A DNA stretch of 43,026 nucleotides from Deltaproteobacteria bacterium (GCA_021779095.1 JAJYBI010000031.1:1-43026), one strand, 5' to 3'; positions 1-7,548 are shown, counted from the stretch's first letter. A program made the numbers and translations. The notes: a model not told the origin generated them from the sequence alone.

Positions 1-18
1 TACGGTTTCCGAACCGTA
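1..18. repeat. short perfect hairpin at window edge
   Basis: A seven-base inverted repeat, TACGGTT and AACCGTA, flanks a four-base loop. On the minus strand a TTTT run lies on the 5' side of the hairpin rather than after it, so it is not a textbook terminator in either direction. The upstream context is missing, so its role cannot be judged. Confidence 0.35.
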
Positions 19-108
19 AAATGCCTACAAGTGGCGCTATATCATACACTTGGCGACTTGCCAGAGCCGCTGTGTCATCACAGATTCAGCTGACGAGCCC
101 AGAAACGG

Positions 109-474
109 ATGATAGAGCAGTCGGTGGACCCGGATTCGAAACTGAAGATCTTCGTCGTCCAGATCCTCCCCTACTGGCTCTGGATCGGCTACGGCGGCAT
201 TGCCTGCTACGTGTCGTACCGGTTCCTGCAGCTGGACGCCAAGGCTTTGGTGCTCCTGGAGAAGACCGCCTGGACCGGGCTGGGGCTCGTCATCGCCTCC
301 CGTCTCGTCATCTACGTCGACACGGTCATGGAGGCGACCACCTTCCTCTTCTACGTCGCCGAGTTCGTCTCCGCCCTGCTGCAGACGGCCATCTGGGCGG
401 CCCCCGTCGCGCTGCTGATCTGGGTCCTGCGGCGGCCGCAGATCACCTCGGAGTTCCCCCCGAAGAAGACCTGA
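109..474 (+). CDS. small integral membrane protein, function unknown
   Basis: This encodes 121 residues and I do not recognise the family. Three hydrophobic stretches, at roughly residues 14-35, 48-70 and 75-106, suggest a three-helix inner-membrane protein. The C-terminus is short and basic (RRPQ...PPKKT) and probably cytoplasmic. No catalytic or metal-binding motif is visible. The start is not strongly supported because no good Shine-Dalgarno precedes the ATG. The reading frame is nevertheless the only one here with a coherent membrane-protein pattern, and the overlapping Arg/Pro-rich frames look like shadows. It converges on truC, with a palindromic repeat between the two genes. Confidence 0.6.
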   Translation: MIEQSVDPDSKLKIFVVQILPYWLWIGYGGIACYVSYRFLQLDAKALVLLEKTAWTGLGLVIASRLVIYVDTVMEATTFLFYVAEFVSALLQTAIWAAPVALLIWVLRRPQITSEFPPKKT

Positions 475-506
475 TCCCGCCCCTCGCCGAACAGAACGGG
501 CTGACG

Positions 507-592
507 CCCTCACTCTCGCTCTCTCCCCAAGGGAGAGAGCATCCCGTTACCCTCTCCCTTGGGGTGGGGGTGGGCAAAGGCCGGGTGAGGGG
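507..592. repeat. intergenic palindromic repeat, CTCTCCC/GGGAGAG family, copy 1
   Basis: Outer arms CCCTCAC (507-513) and GTGAGGG (585-591) enclose nested CTCTCCCC...GGGGAGAG-type hairpins. A related element lies at 14746-14911. Such GC-rich palindromes are typical dispersed intergenic repeats. This copy supplies the last codons and the stop of truC. Confidence 0.7.
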
Positions 593-1326
593 ACGGCGTC
601 GTGCCAGCCGAACCGCCGGACGACCCCCCCGAAGGCCGGGTCCAGCGGCGCCGTCACCACGACGGTCGCTCCGGACTCCGGATGGGGGAAGGCGAGCTCC
701 GCCGCATGGAGCAAGAGCCGCCGGCACCCCAGGTCGTCGCGGAACAGCCGGTTGTGGCAGCCATCGCCGTAGGTGGTATCGCCGATGATGGGGTGGGAGA
801 GGTGCTTCATGTGGCGGCGCAGCTGGTGGCGCCGCCCCGTATGGGGGCACAGCTCCGCAAGGGAATAGCGGGCCGAGGCGTGGCGCCCCACGGCTACGGC
901 GATCTCCGTCTCCGCCAGCCGCCGGTAACCGGTCACCGCCTCCTGCGGCTCCGCCGGGCCGACCGGACCGGGCAGCCGCCGGTCCGGCTCCTCCGCCAGC
1001 GGATGGTCCACGCATCCCGCCTCGCCGATGACTCCCCGCACCAGCGCCAGGTACCGCTTCTCCACCCGCCGTGCCTCGAATGCCGCCGCCACGTCCCTCG
1101 CCGCCTCCGGCGACAGGGCGAACAGCAGCACCCCGGAGGTGGGCCGGTCCAGCCGGTGCACCGGGTAGACATGCCGCCCCATCATGTCGCGCACGATCTG
1201 CAGGGCGAAGCGGGTCTCGTGCCGGTCAAGATCGCTGCGGTGGACGAGGAGCCCAGCCGGCTTGTTCACCGCAACCAGCAGGTCGTCCCGGTACAGTATC
1301 TCCAGGGGAAAAGGGGGAGACGTCAT
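547..1326 (-). CDS. truC: tRNA pseudouridine synthase, TruC/RluA family
   Basis: Members of this family convert a uridine to pseudouridine; E. coli TruC modifies tRNA position 65. The 259-residue product follows E. coli TruC closely along its length: the N-terminal ILYRDDLLVAVNKPAG, then LLVHRS, the catalytic-Asp motif HRLDRPTSG near residue 58, and the GRRHQLRRHMKHL and HPIIGD motifs. The FGWHD near the end matches the TruC C-terminal region. The gene starts 15 bases after the sensor-kinase stop, so the two are probably cotranscribed. The last 14 residues (PSPGLCPPPPQGRG) are encoded inside a palindromic repeat and have no counterpart in the family, so the natural C-terminus was probably replaced. 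Family assignment is firm; the exact tRNA site is by analogy. Confidence 0.9.
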   Translation of the reverse strand: MTSPPFPLEILYRDDLLVAVNKPAGLLVHRSDLDRHETRFALQIVRDMMGRHVYPVHRLDRPTSGVLLFALSPEAARDVAAAFEARRVEKRYLALVRGVIGEAGCVDHPLAEEPDRRLPGPVGPAEPQEAVTGYRRLAETEIAVAVGRHASARYSLAELCPHTGRRHQLRRHMKHLSHPIIGDTTYGDGCHNRLFRDDLGCRRLLLHAAELAFPHPESGATVVVTAPLDPAFGGVVRRFGWHDAVPSPGLCPPPPQGRG

Positions 1327-1341
1327 GAAACGGGGAGGCGC

Positions 1342-2508
1342 TCAGCCGTTGGAGGCCGCATCGTCTGCGACAGGGTTGACCGGGTAGGTGACGGTGAAGG
1401 TGGTCCCTTCGCCGGGGGTGGAGGCGAACGAGACCCGCCCCTGGAGGTACCGCTCCGTCAGGAGCCGCACGCTGTAGGTGCCGATCCCCCGGCCGGGGCC
1501 GCGGGTGGAGAAGGAGCGGCGGAACAGCTGCGACCGCACGTCGGGGGGGATGACGGCTGGGTTGTGGCACCAGAACGCGACGGTCGCGCCGTCCGTCCGG
1601 CAGCCGACGGTGACCGTCTCGCCATGGTCCGATGCCTCCAGGGCGTTCTTCACCAGGTTGCCGATCACCCGGGTCAGGAGCGACTCGTCGCTCAGGAACC
1701 AGGCACTGGCCGTATCGTCGTCTACGACGATCTGCCGGAGCTTCCCCGCATCGCTGTTCCGGTGCACCCGTGCCACCGACTCCAGCAGGGTCCGGCTGTC
1801 CAGGAGGGAGAAGCGGGGCTTGAGTTCGTTACTCTCCGCCGCCAGAAGCTCCCGCTGTCCGCGGATCTCGCTCACCAGCGCCTGGGCGGTCTCCCACAGG
1901 TCGTGTTTCGACTCGTCGAAGGAGATGTAGCCGCTCACGAGCAGTTCGGTCATGGTGGAGATGGCGCCGGCGGTGTTGAGCAGGTCGTGGAAGAAGAGCC
2001 GCTCCAGCACCTGGCGCCGCTTCTCGTGACTGATGTCCGCCGCCACGACAATGGCGAACTGCCCCCCCTTCCAGGAAAGCGGCGTCCCCCACACCTTCAG
2101 GTCGAGCGCCTCCACGCCGTCGGAAACCTTCCGCATGATCCGGCATTCATGGGCGGCCTGGCTGCCGTCCAGGGCGGCGAGGATCGTCTCCACCGCGCCG
2201 CAGTGGCGGCATTCGTCGCCGGTGCCGCAGCCGTTCACCGCCGCCTGGGCGGTCTCGCAGGAAAGGAGCTCACCCGGCCGCAGCCCGATGAACCCGTCGC
2301 ACCCCTGGGACGCGGCGAACTCCGTGAGGGCCCGGTTGCCGAGGAGGATCTGGCGGTTGCCGTTGAGCACCATCACGAACTCGGGCATGGCGTCCAAGAG
2401 GGTACAGAGGTTGTCGTCGCCGGTCAAAAGCTTACGCTGCCGGTGGAGCTCGTCGGGGGCCGAGCGGCAGGGGGAGGCAAAGGCGGTCGCAGCGGAAGGG
2501 CAGGTCAT
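1342..2508 (-). CDS. PAS-domain sensor histidine kinase with four-Cys motif (copy A)
   Basis: This 388-residue cytosolic sensor kinase has no signal peptide or membrane span. A PAS-like domain covers about residues 30-160. It contains a cysteine cluster C84-x9-C94-x5-C100-x2-C103, which could bind metal, an Fe-S cluster or respond to redox state (inference). A phosphoacceptor region follows, FFHDLLNTAG with H174, then an HATPase domain with N-box NLVKNALEAS and the glycine motif GRGIGTYS. The usual DxGxG of the G1 box is replaced by HNPAVIP, as in a subgroup of kinases. The start is well supported by GAGGAG five bases upstream. No response regulator is adjacent. A clear paralog lies at 17419-18537. 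Confidence 0.88.
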   Translation of the reverse strand: MTCPSAATAFASPCRSAPDELHRQRKLLTGDDNLCTLLDAMPEFVMVLNGNRQILLGNRALTEFAASQGCDGFIGLRPGELLSCETAQAAVNGCGTGDECRHCGAVETILAALDGSQAAHECRIMRKVSDGVEALDLKVWGTPLSWKGGQFAIVVAADISHEKRRQVLERLFFHDLLNTAGAISTMTELLVSGYISFDESKHDLWETAQALVSEIRGQRELLAAESNELKPRFSLLDSRTLLESVARVHRNSDAGKLRQIVVDDDTASAWFLSDESLLTRVIGNLVKNALEASDHGETVTVGCRTDGATVAFWCHNPAVIPPDVRSQLFRRSFSTRGPGRGIGTYSVRLLTERYLQGRVSFASTPGEGTTFTVTYPVNPVADDAASNG

Positions 2509-2681
2509 AACGGCTCCTCATCGGCCATGATCAGCGGTTGTACAAAGCGGAAGACATTGTAGCCGGGGTATCGACATCATTGCAAAGGAAAACGGGACGC
2601 GGCCGCAACAAAACCATTACACCGCCAGCCGCGCCCCCGGGATGAGGAACAGGGAACATCCGCGACGCCGGTCACGGCGGG

Positions 2682-3308
2682 TCACCTCCGGTCGAAGTCC
2701 GGCTCGTCCGTCTCGAACCCCAGCTCCACTCCGACCACCTGGAAGAACTGGAGCACGAGCCGGTAGGTGAGCCCCCAGAGCACCGGCCGCTCCGGCGGCA
2801 GCAGGCGGATGGCGGGAAACGGCGCCGTCCGGCCGCGGAAGGAGACGGTGGTGATCGCGTGGCGCGCCGGATCGCACAGGGTCTCGATGGGCACCCAGAA
2901 CGCCTCCCGCACCTCGCCGCCCAGCGACAGCGGCAGGGGGCGTTCCACGCCGTAGACAAAGCAGGATACCAGCACCGGCAGGGTGGTGGTCACCAGATCC
3001 GACAGCCGGCCGAGCCGCCGGGCATTCCCCAGGTCCACGCCGATCTCCTCCAGCGTCTCCCGCTCCGCCGTCGCCCGCATGTCCCGGTCGTCCTCATCCA
3101 CCTTGCCGCCGGGAAAACCCAGGTTGCCGGACCAGGGGTCGCCGTCGTGGACGGCCCGCTCGATGAAGAGCATCTCCAGTCCCCGTCCCCCCTCGCGGAG
3201 CATCAGCGCCACGGCGGCCCGGAAGTCGCGCTCCGCACCGCTTATCTCCGGCGGCGCGGCGGCGAGGATCCGCCCCACGTCGTCCAGGGAAAGGAGATCG
3301 GGGCTCAC
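2682..3308 (-). CDS. Nudix hydrolase, CoA pyrophosphatase-like
   Basis: Nudix enzymes cleave nucleoside diphosphates linked to another group. The SGNLGFPGGK entry followed by AERETLEEIG is the CoA-diphosphatase (YeaB/NudL, NUDT7/8) form of the Nudix box, with the same spacing as E. coli NudL. The acidic metal ligands of REXXEE are present around residues 84-89. The C-terminal WGLTYRLVLQ is also typical of that subfamily. The length of 208 residues fits. Its start overlaps the stop of the upstream hydrolase by four bases (ATGA), so translation is probably coupled. The substrate, CoA or acyl-CoA, is inferred from the subfamily. Confidence 0.85.
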   Translation of the reverse strand: MSPDLLSLDDVGRILAAAPPEISGAERDFRAAVALMLREGGRGLEMLFIERAVHDGDPWSGNLGFPGGKVDEDDRDMRATAERETLEEIGVDLGNARRLGRLSDLVTTTLPVLVSCFVYGVERPLPLSLGGEVREAFWVPIETLCDPARHAITTVSFRGRTAPFPAIRLLPPERPVLWGLTYRLVLQFFQVVGVELGFETDEPDFDRR

Positions 3309-4102
3309 GGGCAGACCTCCCGGAGAAACGCGATGACGGCATCGTTGAAAGCGGCGGGCCGCTCCATGTTGGCCATGTGGCCCGCATCGGGCACGATGGC
3401 AAGCCGGCAGCCGGGGATGGCGGCGGCCAACTCCCGTGCGTTCTCCACCGGCACCGCCCGGTCATCCTCTGCCCCCACTGCCAGACAGGGGAGGTGTATC
3501 CCCTCCAGGAACGGGGTGTAGTCCTTCCGCTCCCGCATGGCGAGGAGCCCGCCGGCCAGTCCCCGCGGGTCGCTGCCGGAGATCCAGCTCCGCACCTCCG
3601 CCACCAGTTCGGGGCGTTCCTGCGCGGTCCGGGGCGCAAACAGCGCCGTCCCGAAATGGCGTACCACCGCACCGGCTCCGTCGGCCGCCGCCCGGCGGGC
3701 CATGCGCAGCCGGCGCGCCTTGCCGGCCATGTCGTCGGCGGCGCTGCGGGTGACGACGAAGCAGGCGGCGGCCAACCGGTCCGCGTGCCGCTCCAGCAGG
3801 TTGAACAGGACGTACCCCCCCATGGACATCCCCGCCACCACGGCCCGGTCGATCTCCAGGTGATCCAGGAGTCCGGCGATGTCGTCGGCGTACAGCTCCA
3901 TCGTACAGGCGCCGTCGGGGGGTGCGCTCTCGCCGAACCCCCGCAGGTCCGGGACGACAACCCGGTAGCCGGCGGCGGTAAGCGGTGCGATCTGGGGCCG
4001 CCACATCCGGCGGCAGAGGGGAAAACCGTGGATCAGCACCACGGCCGGGCCGTTCCCGTGGTCGTCGAACGCCAGGGAACCGCCGTTTATGACTGCATGC
4101 AT
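3305..4102 (-). CDS. alpha/beta-fold hydrolase
   Basis: This 265-residue cytosolic serine hydrolase has the core motifs VLIHGFPL (oxyanion region), VPDLRGFGES, the nucleophile elbow GMSMGG, an acid in VGAEDDRAVP and the catalytic His in VPDAGHMANMERP. This is the haloperoxidase/esterase-like branch; the substrate is unknown. I chose the ATG at 4102 over a longer frame because CAGGAG lies ten bases upstream and homology-like sequence begins there. The gene is the first of a minus-strand run (hydrolase, Nudix, sensor kinase, truC) and overlaps the Nudix gene by four bases. Confidence 0.85.
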   Translation of the reverse strand: MHAVINGGSLAFDDHGNGPAVVLIHGFPLCRRMWRPQIAPLTAAGYRVVVPDLRGFGESAPPDGACTMELYADDIAGLLDHLEIDRAVVAGMSMGGYVLFNLLERHADRLAAACFVVTRSAADDMAGKARRLRMARRAAADGAGAVVRHFGTALFAPRTAQERPELVAEVRSWISGSDPRGLAGGLLAMRERKDYTPFLEGIHLPCLAVGAEDDRAVPVENARELAAAIPGCRLAIVPDAGHMANMERPAAFNDAVIAFLREVCP

Positions 4103-4345
4103 ATCTGAAAACTCCTGGGGGAGGGAACTGTCGTCTACCGGGAACGGTGCGGCGGTCCTCTGAAGATAGAAACAATCGGTACCGGAGTCAAGTGCCGACT
4201 GGTTGCCATTGCACGAACCGGCGCGAAATGCGGGTTTCCGCAAAAGGCTTGATTGTTGCCGCTTCCTTGTACTACTCTACCTTCACGACGCTACCCGGCC
4301 GTGCTTTTGAGCACGAGGCCGGTTTCAGGATAGAAGGGAACTCCC

Positions 4346-4966
4346 ATGGAACGTGACACGGACGACCGCAAGAAACCGCAGCTCAAGCTCGTGGTGAACA
4401 ACGCGGAGAAGCGGAGCCCCCGCCCCAAGGAGGCGGAGGCTCCCCTCATCCCGCTGGAGGAGCTTCTGGCCAACCGCGACGCGCTGCGCGACACCTTCTA
4501 CGGCGGCATGGCTGCCCCGCTGGAAGAGGGATACCGGGTCATCGAACGGTTTTTGGCCGACATCGGCTGGGAATACGGCCTCGACCCGCACCACGGCCGG
4601 CCGATCGTGCTCCCGGCGGGGACGGTCTCGGCCCTGGCCGCCGAGATCGGCAGCCCCCAGGACGAGATCCTGCTCTTCATGGAGGCGGACGGCGGCAACA
4701 ACGGGCTCTGCCTCGCCCTGGAAATGATCCTCCCCTTCGGCAGCGACGACGACACGGAGATGGAGAGCGCGCTCCTCTACGGCACCCCCGTGCTGCAGTA
4801 CGGCACCATCTTCCTGGACGAGAACCCCCACGACGGGATGCTCGACCTCGTGTACCGCCTGGCGGTGCCGGTCATCCCGCCGGAGCTGACGGACGGGCTC
4901 CTCAAGCGGGTCGTCACCATCGCCGGCCTGGAGATCGCCGACGCCATCCAGAGCCTGTCGGAATAG
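4346..4966 (+). CDS. conserved hypothetical cytosolic protein
   Basis: The product has 206 residues. The N-terminal 30 or so are charged and probably disordered (KKPQLKLVV, KRSPRPKEAE). An acidic, mostly helical body follows, with no transmembrane span and no catalytic signature I can name. A Shine-Dalgarno-like AAGGGAA lies just before the ATG. It stands alone between a divergent hydrolase gene and a convergent DUF2059 gene, and is closed by a strong terminator. Codon use is GC-rich like its neighbours, so it looks like a resident gene rather than an import. I do not recognise a family. Confidence 0.8.
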   Translation: MERDTDDRKKPQLKLVVNNAEKRSPRPKEAEAPLIPLEELLANRDALRDTFYGGMAAPLEEGYRVIERFLADIGWEYGLDPHHGRPIVLPAGTVSALAAEIGSPQDEILLFMEADGGNNGLCLALEMILPFGSDDDTEMESALLYGTPVLQYGTIFLDENPHDGMLDLVYRLAVPVIPPELTDGLLKRVVTIAGLEIADAIQSLSE

Positions 4967-4986
4967 AGCGCCCCTTCCACGTAACG

Positions 4987-5021
4987 ACGAAAGGCGGCCA
5001 AGAGCCGCCTTTCGTATTTTC
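4987..5021 (+). terminator. rho-independent terminator
   Basis: A twelve-base-pair stem (4987-4998 with 5004-5015, ACGAAAGGCGGC type) with a five-base loop is followed by ATTTT. It sits 20 bases after the stop of the 4346-4966 gene and just beyond the end of the convergent DUF2059 gene. Confidence 0.85.
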
Positions 5022-5044
5022 AGCATATGTGCGGTTACGGGCCG

Positions 5045-5566
5045 CTACTCCTTCGTCGCGCCCGCCTCCATCTTTTCGATGGCGGCCTTTTCCTTCTGGA
5101 TGGTCCGCTGGAGGATGGGGAGCATCATCTTCTGCAGCTCCGTCATGGAATTCCGGATGACGAGCGGCATCTTGTGGATCACCGCCTGTCCGGCCGGCGA
5201 CCGGTAAAAGGCCAGCATCCCGTCCACCTCCTCCTGGGTGAAGGTATCCCGATAGACCTTCATGTACAGCGGTTCCAGCTTTTCCCAGGTCATCTCCTCC
5301 TTGAACGACCCGATGATCTCGTTCTGCATGTCGTCGATGAACTTCTGCTGCTTCGGGGTGAGACTCTCCCCCTTGAGCATCTGCTGCATGCTGTTCTTCA
5401 TCAGCGCGTCGTACTGCCCCATCATGCTGTCGACCATCTTGTGGGAATCGGTCACGCGCAGGAGTTCCTTGAGGGACTGGTCGCTGGGCGACGTGTCCGC
5501 ACCGTAGGCGGTGCCGCACATAACGATGAGCATGAGCAGGATAAGTTTCAACCTTGTTTTCAGCAT
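5045..5566 (-). CDS. exported DUF2059 domain protein
   Basis: The 173-residue product begins with a signal peptide: KTRLK, then a hydrophobic core LILLMLIVMCGTA and cleavage near AYGA-DT. The mature part is helical and Met/Gln-rich, with the DUF2059 pattern YRDTFTQEEVDGMLAFYRSPAGQAVIHKMP. DUF2059 proteins are periplasmic or exported; their biochemical role is unknown. The start has AAGGGAG in its leader. It is convergent with the 4346-4966 gene. It lies just outside the AT-rich cassette island, whose last truncated gene ends 33 bases upstream of its start. Confidence 0.88.
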   Translation of the reverse strand: MLKTRLKLILLMLIVMCGTAYGADTSPSDQSLKELLRVTDSHKMVDSMMGQYDALMKNSMQQMLKGESLTPKQQKFIDDMQNEIIGSFKEEMTWEKLEPLYMKVYRDTFTQEEVDGMLAFYRSPAGQAVIHKMPLVIRNSMTELQKMMLPILQRTIQKEKAAIEKMEAGATKE

Positions 5567-5598
5567 GGCTGGCTCCCTTGTGGTGGAATTTCTGCTAC

Positions 5599-5865
5599 TT
5601 ATGCCTGATGAATTTTATAATTGAGGTACGTCCCCATTGCCCCCTCGACAAGCCAATACTCCTTTTCACTCTCGTCAATGCTCTTAAGCGGTAACTGCTT
5701 CAATGTAAGCACGCCTGTATAGTGAGAGCGATCTCCTGAGAGATTTATCAAGTCTTCCCAAAAATCCTTCAGTTGGCTCTTTTGCCAAGCATATCCGCGC
5801 TGATAGTCGGGAATGCGGAATAATTTTTCTTTAAAGAGGCTGTCAAGTGATTTTGGCTCTTCCAT
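5599..5865 (-). pseudogene. truncated DUF262 (GmrSD/DndB-like N-terminal) cassette gene
   Basis: The first 75 or so residues carry the start of a DUF262 domain: SLDSLFKEKLFRIPDYQRGYAW, a region ending in HYTGVLTLKQ, then EYWLVEG. In intact proteins the next residues form the DGQQR nucleotide-processing motif. Here the frame departs exactly at that point into a 13-residue tail (AMGTYLNYKIHQA) and stops. Intact relatives have several hundred residues and include the type IV restriction nuclease GmrSD. A clear ribosome site (AAGGAT) and the adjacent attC R' box show it was the next integron cassette. No attC remains at its own 3' end. Loss of function is inferred from the truncation. Confidence 0.75.
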
Positions 5866-5883
5866 AGTTCATCCTTTCTTCCT

Positions 5884-5945
5884 GTATAACGTCACAAGGC
5901 GCACCGGCGAGCGTAGCGAAGACCGCGTGCCGCCGCGTGTTGAGC
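5884..5945 (-). repeat. attC recombination site 1
   Basis: Read on the minus strand it runs R'' GCTCAAC, inner arms GGCGgCAC and GTGCGCC (pairing with one extrahelical G), and R' GTTATAC. The site is 62 bp long. Its R'' is the exact complement of the R' GTTGAGC of attC2, at the other end of the same cassette, as expected for a true integron cassette. R' departs from GTTRRRY at one base. Confidence 0.85.
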
Positions 5946-5961
5946 ACAGTTTTATTGTCTT

Positions 5962-6417
5962 CTATCTGTCTCTTGATTTATAAAAGCCGTCCCACGAAGG
6001 CGGCTCAGGAAAGCTCCTCTCGTACTCAATTCGCTCTTCTTCAGAAATTCTTTTGTACCATCTGTCCCAAGTCATTAAGAAAGATTCTCCTCCACCCATT
6101 CTCCAGCCAATTGAGCCACTTGGTATAGTCGGAAATGCAAGCCACGGAGGTTCCATTTGTATTCTTGCCTTAATCATCCTTGTTATATGCAGCCATTCTT
6201 TGAACTTGTAAGGAAATGTGAAAATACTGTGTAGAAGGCATGCAACCAAATAGAAGGCAGTGTGAAGAAATCCGGCTTGTTTATAATAGATAATGGTTGC
6301 ATTAAGGAATAGAGCAGTTTTAGTGTCGGAATTGATGTGCCTTTTGCCCCGTCCGCATTTTCGGCAAATGAAGTCAGCTTCAGCCATCTCTGCATTACAA
6401 TTTGGACATTGCGGCAT
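5962..6417 (-). CDS. cassette gene: zinc-ribbon membrane protein, function unknown
   Basis: The product has 151 residues. The N-terminus has a zinc-ribbon, CPNC at residues 4-7 and CRKC at 17-20. One or two hydrophobic stretches follow (about residues 33-66, FLHTAFYLVACLLHSIF), then a Trp-rich soluble tail. I do not recognise the family. I chose the ATG at 6417, preceded by AAGGA, rather than an in-frame TTG lying inside attC2. It fills a cassette bounded by attC1 and attC2, whose boxes match each other exactly. AT-rich composition contrasts with the host genes. Confidence 0.75.
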   Translation of the reverse strand: MPQCPNCNAEMAEADFICRKCGRGKRHINSDTKTALFLNATIIYYKQAGFLHTAFYLVACLLHSIFTFPYKFKEWLHITRMIKARIQMEPPWLAFPTIPSGSIGWRMGGGESFLMTWDRWYKRISEEERIEYERSFPEPPSWDGFYKSRDR

Positions 6418-6432
6418 TTTTTCTCTTTCCTT

Positions 6433-6500
6433 GCTCAACGTGTCGCGGCGTGACCTGCGTGGCGTTGTTTGCCGCGTCAGTGTCTACGCCGGTGTTAGAC
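6433..6500 (-). repeat. attC recombination site 2
   Basis: On the minus strand it runs R'' GTCTAAC, L'' GGCGTaGAC, L' GTCACGCC and R' GTTGAGC. L'' and L' pair perfectly, with one unpaired A, the classical extrahelical base. Both R boxes fit the RYYYAAC and GTTRRRY consensus. The site is 68 bp. R'' is the exact complement of the R' of attC3. The stop codon of the 6484-6978 gene lies inside L''. Confidence 0.92.
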
Positions 6501-6978
6501 CATCACCTATGTCCCCAAAGGCCTTCATCTGATCGAACGACCACCCCCCACAGAAGTTCTGACTTCCTGTCGGTAGTCCCGGTTGATCATTGGTGATGTT
6601 GTTCATTACTACTGCCCATGATTTACCAGGTTGCTTTAACGTACGAATCGTGTGCCAACATTGAGGGCTAATTTCTGTTTGATGGATGATTTCTTCGGAT
6701 CCATCTGACTCTACGGAGTGCAACATTAAAGATTTCAGCCCATCAAGAAACTGCGATCTAACTCGCCAAAACGCAGTACCATCAATGATGTTCAGGACTG
6801 TCCACCACAAATCTTCAGCATTGTGACCCGTATACACGAATTCTTGCAAATACTTTGGAACAGACCTAACTGATAGTTCCTCTCCTTCGTCCAATGGATC
6901 GAAGTATTCTTCTGGAGATAGCTCCAACACGCGAGGTATGGCCTCATCACGTCGCAGGTACTCAATGCGTATCTTCAT
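6484..6978 (-). CDS. cassette gene: hypothetical protein
   Basis: The product is 164 residues, soluble and acidic, with no signal peptide or membrane span. It has Trp-rich patches such as DLWWTV and SGTAFWRV-like segments and a C-terminal GGWSFDQMKAFGDIGDG. No family is recognised. The ATG follows R' GTTAGAC of attC3 by only a few bases, with AAGGA as ribosome site. The TAG stop sits inside attC2, so the gene fills its cassette from edge to edge. This tight fit is characteristic of integron cassettes. Confidence 0.75.
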   Translation of the reverse strand: MKIRIEYLRRDEAIPRVLELSPEEYFDPLDEGEELSVRSVPKYLQEFVYTGHNAEDLWWTVLNIIDGTAFWRVRSQFLDGLKSLMLHSVESDGSEEIIHQTEISPQCWHTIRTLKQPGKSWAVVMNNITNDQPGLPTGSQNFCGGWSFDQMKAFGDIGDGLTPA

Positions 6979-6990
6979 TATTTATCCTTG

Positions 6991-7054
6991 GTCTAACGTC
7001 TCAAGGCGCCAGCGGCGGAGCGTTAGCGGAGACCGCTGTCGCCGCTTGCTGGAT
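6991..7054 (-). repeat. attC recombination site 3
   Basis: On the minus strand it runs R'' ATCCAGC (one base off ATCCAAC), L'' GGCGACAGCGG, L' CCGCTGGCGCC and R' GTTAGAC. The long inner arms pair apart from one internal position. The site is 64 bp. R'' differs by one base from the complement of the attC4 R' box GTTGGAT. R' is a perfect consensus. Confidence 0.88.
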
Positions 7055-7057
7055 GTC

Positions 7058-7480
7058 TCACTTATAGTCGATGAACTGCGTCAGAATCGCATCCACGTGT
7101 TTGTACACCTTCTCGTTGTCAGGACTCTGTAGGTAGGCGGGATAAGCTGGCGGGTAGTTTTGCCTATGCTTCGCCAAGCGGGAAAGCGCCTTCTTCGCCC
7201 TATTTATGTCCTCTTTGTTTTTTGATTCTTCAATGAGGTTGTAAATTTTTAGGATTTCTCCGTCTATTCTCAGGTTGAGATTTGTCCGTAGCGAATCATA
7301 ATCCTTACGGTCCAGTGCCTCAATGTTCGTTTCGAGTGACATCAGTGCAATCCGAGCTTCAGTGATCGCTGTGATGTTGTAGTTCCAAGCGAAGAACTTT
7401 AAACCACAGAAAAATCCGCCTATAAACAAGAGAATCCCACCTAAAACAGCAAAGACGCCAAGGATGATTTTCTTTTTCAT
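7058..7480 (-). CDS. cassette gene: single-pass membrane protein
   Basis: The product has 140 residues. An N-terminal MKKK is followed by one hydrophobic helix (about residues 5-30, IILGVFAVLGGILLFIGGFF). The rest is a helical, charged, probably coiled domain that would face the periplasm or cytoplasm. It could be a signal-anchored protein. No family is recognised. The ribosome site AAGGAAATAA lies directly after the R' box of attC4, and the stop lies four bases before attC3. Confidence 0.72.
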   Translation of the reverse strand: MKKKIILGVFAVLGGILLFIGGFFCGLKFFAWNYNITAITEARIALMSLETNIEALDRKDYDSLRTNLNLRIDGEILKIYNLIEESKNKEDINRAKKALSRLAKHRQNYPPAYPAYLQSPDNEKVYKHVDAILTQFIDYK

Positions 7481-7492
7481 TTATTTCCTTCC

Positions 7493-7548
7493 ATCCAACG
7501 GGGCCGGAAATCACCGGCCATCGGGCCGGTGTATTTACGTGGTTATAC
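7493..7548 (-). repeat. attC recombination site 4 (atypical arms)
   Basis: On the minus strand it has R'' GTATAAC and R' GTTGGAT. R'' is the exact complement of the attC5 R' box GTTATAC, at the other end of the same cassette. The centre is a strong hairpin (ACCGGCC, loop CGAT, GGCCGGT, with AAAT/ATTT outside) rather than standard L''/L' arms. At 56 bp it is the shortest in the array. The stop of the 7543-8223 gene lies in R''. Confidence 0.78.

Noticed and set aside
601..2562. 653-residue plus-strand frame opposite truC and the sensor kinase
   Set aside because: Composition is Arg/Gly/Pro/His-rich with no domain, and both real genes on the other strand have clear families. It is a GC-bias shadow; the same holds for the long frames opposite nuoN (26739-28124), nuoM (28450-29397) and nuoL (30047-31870).
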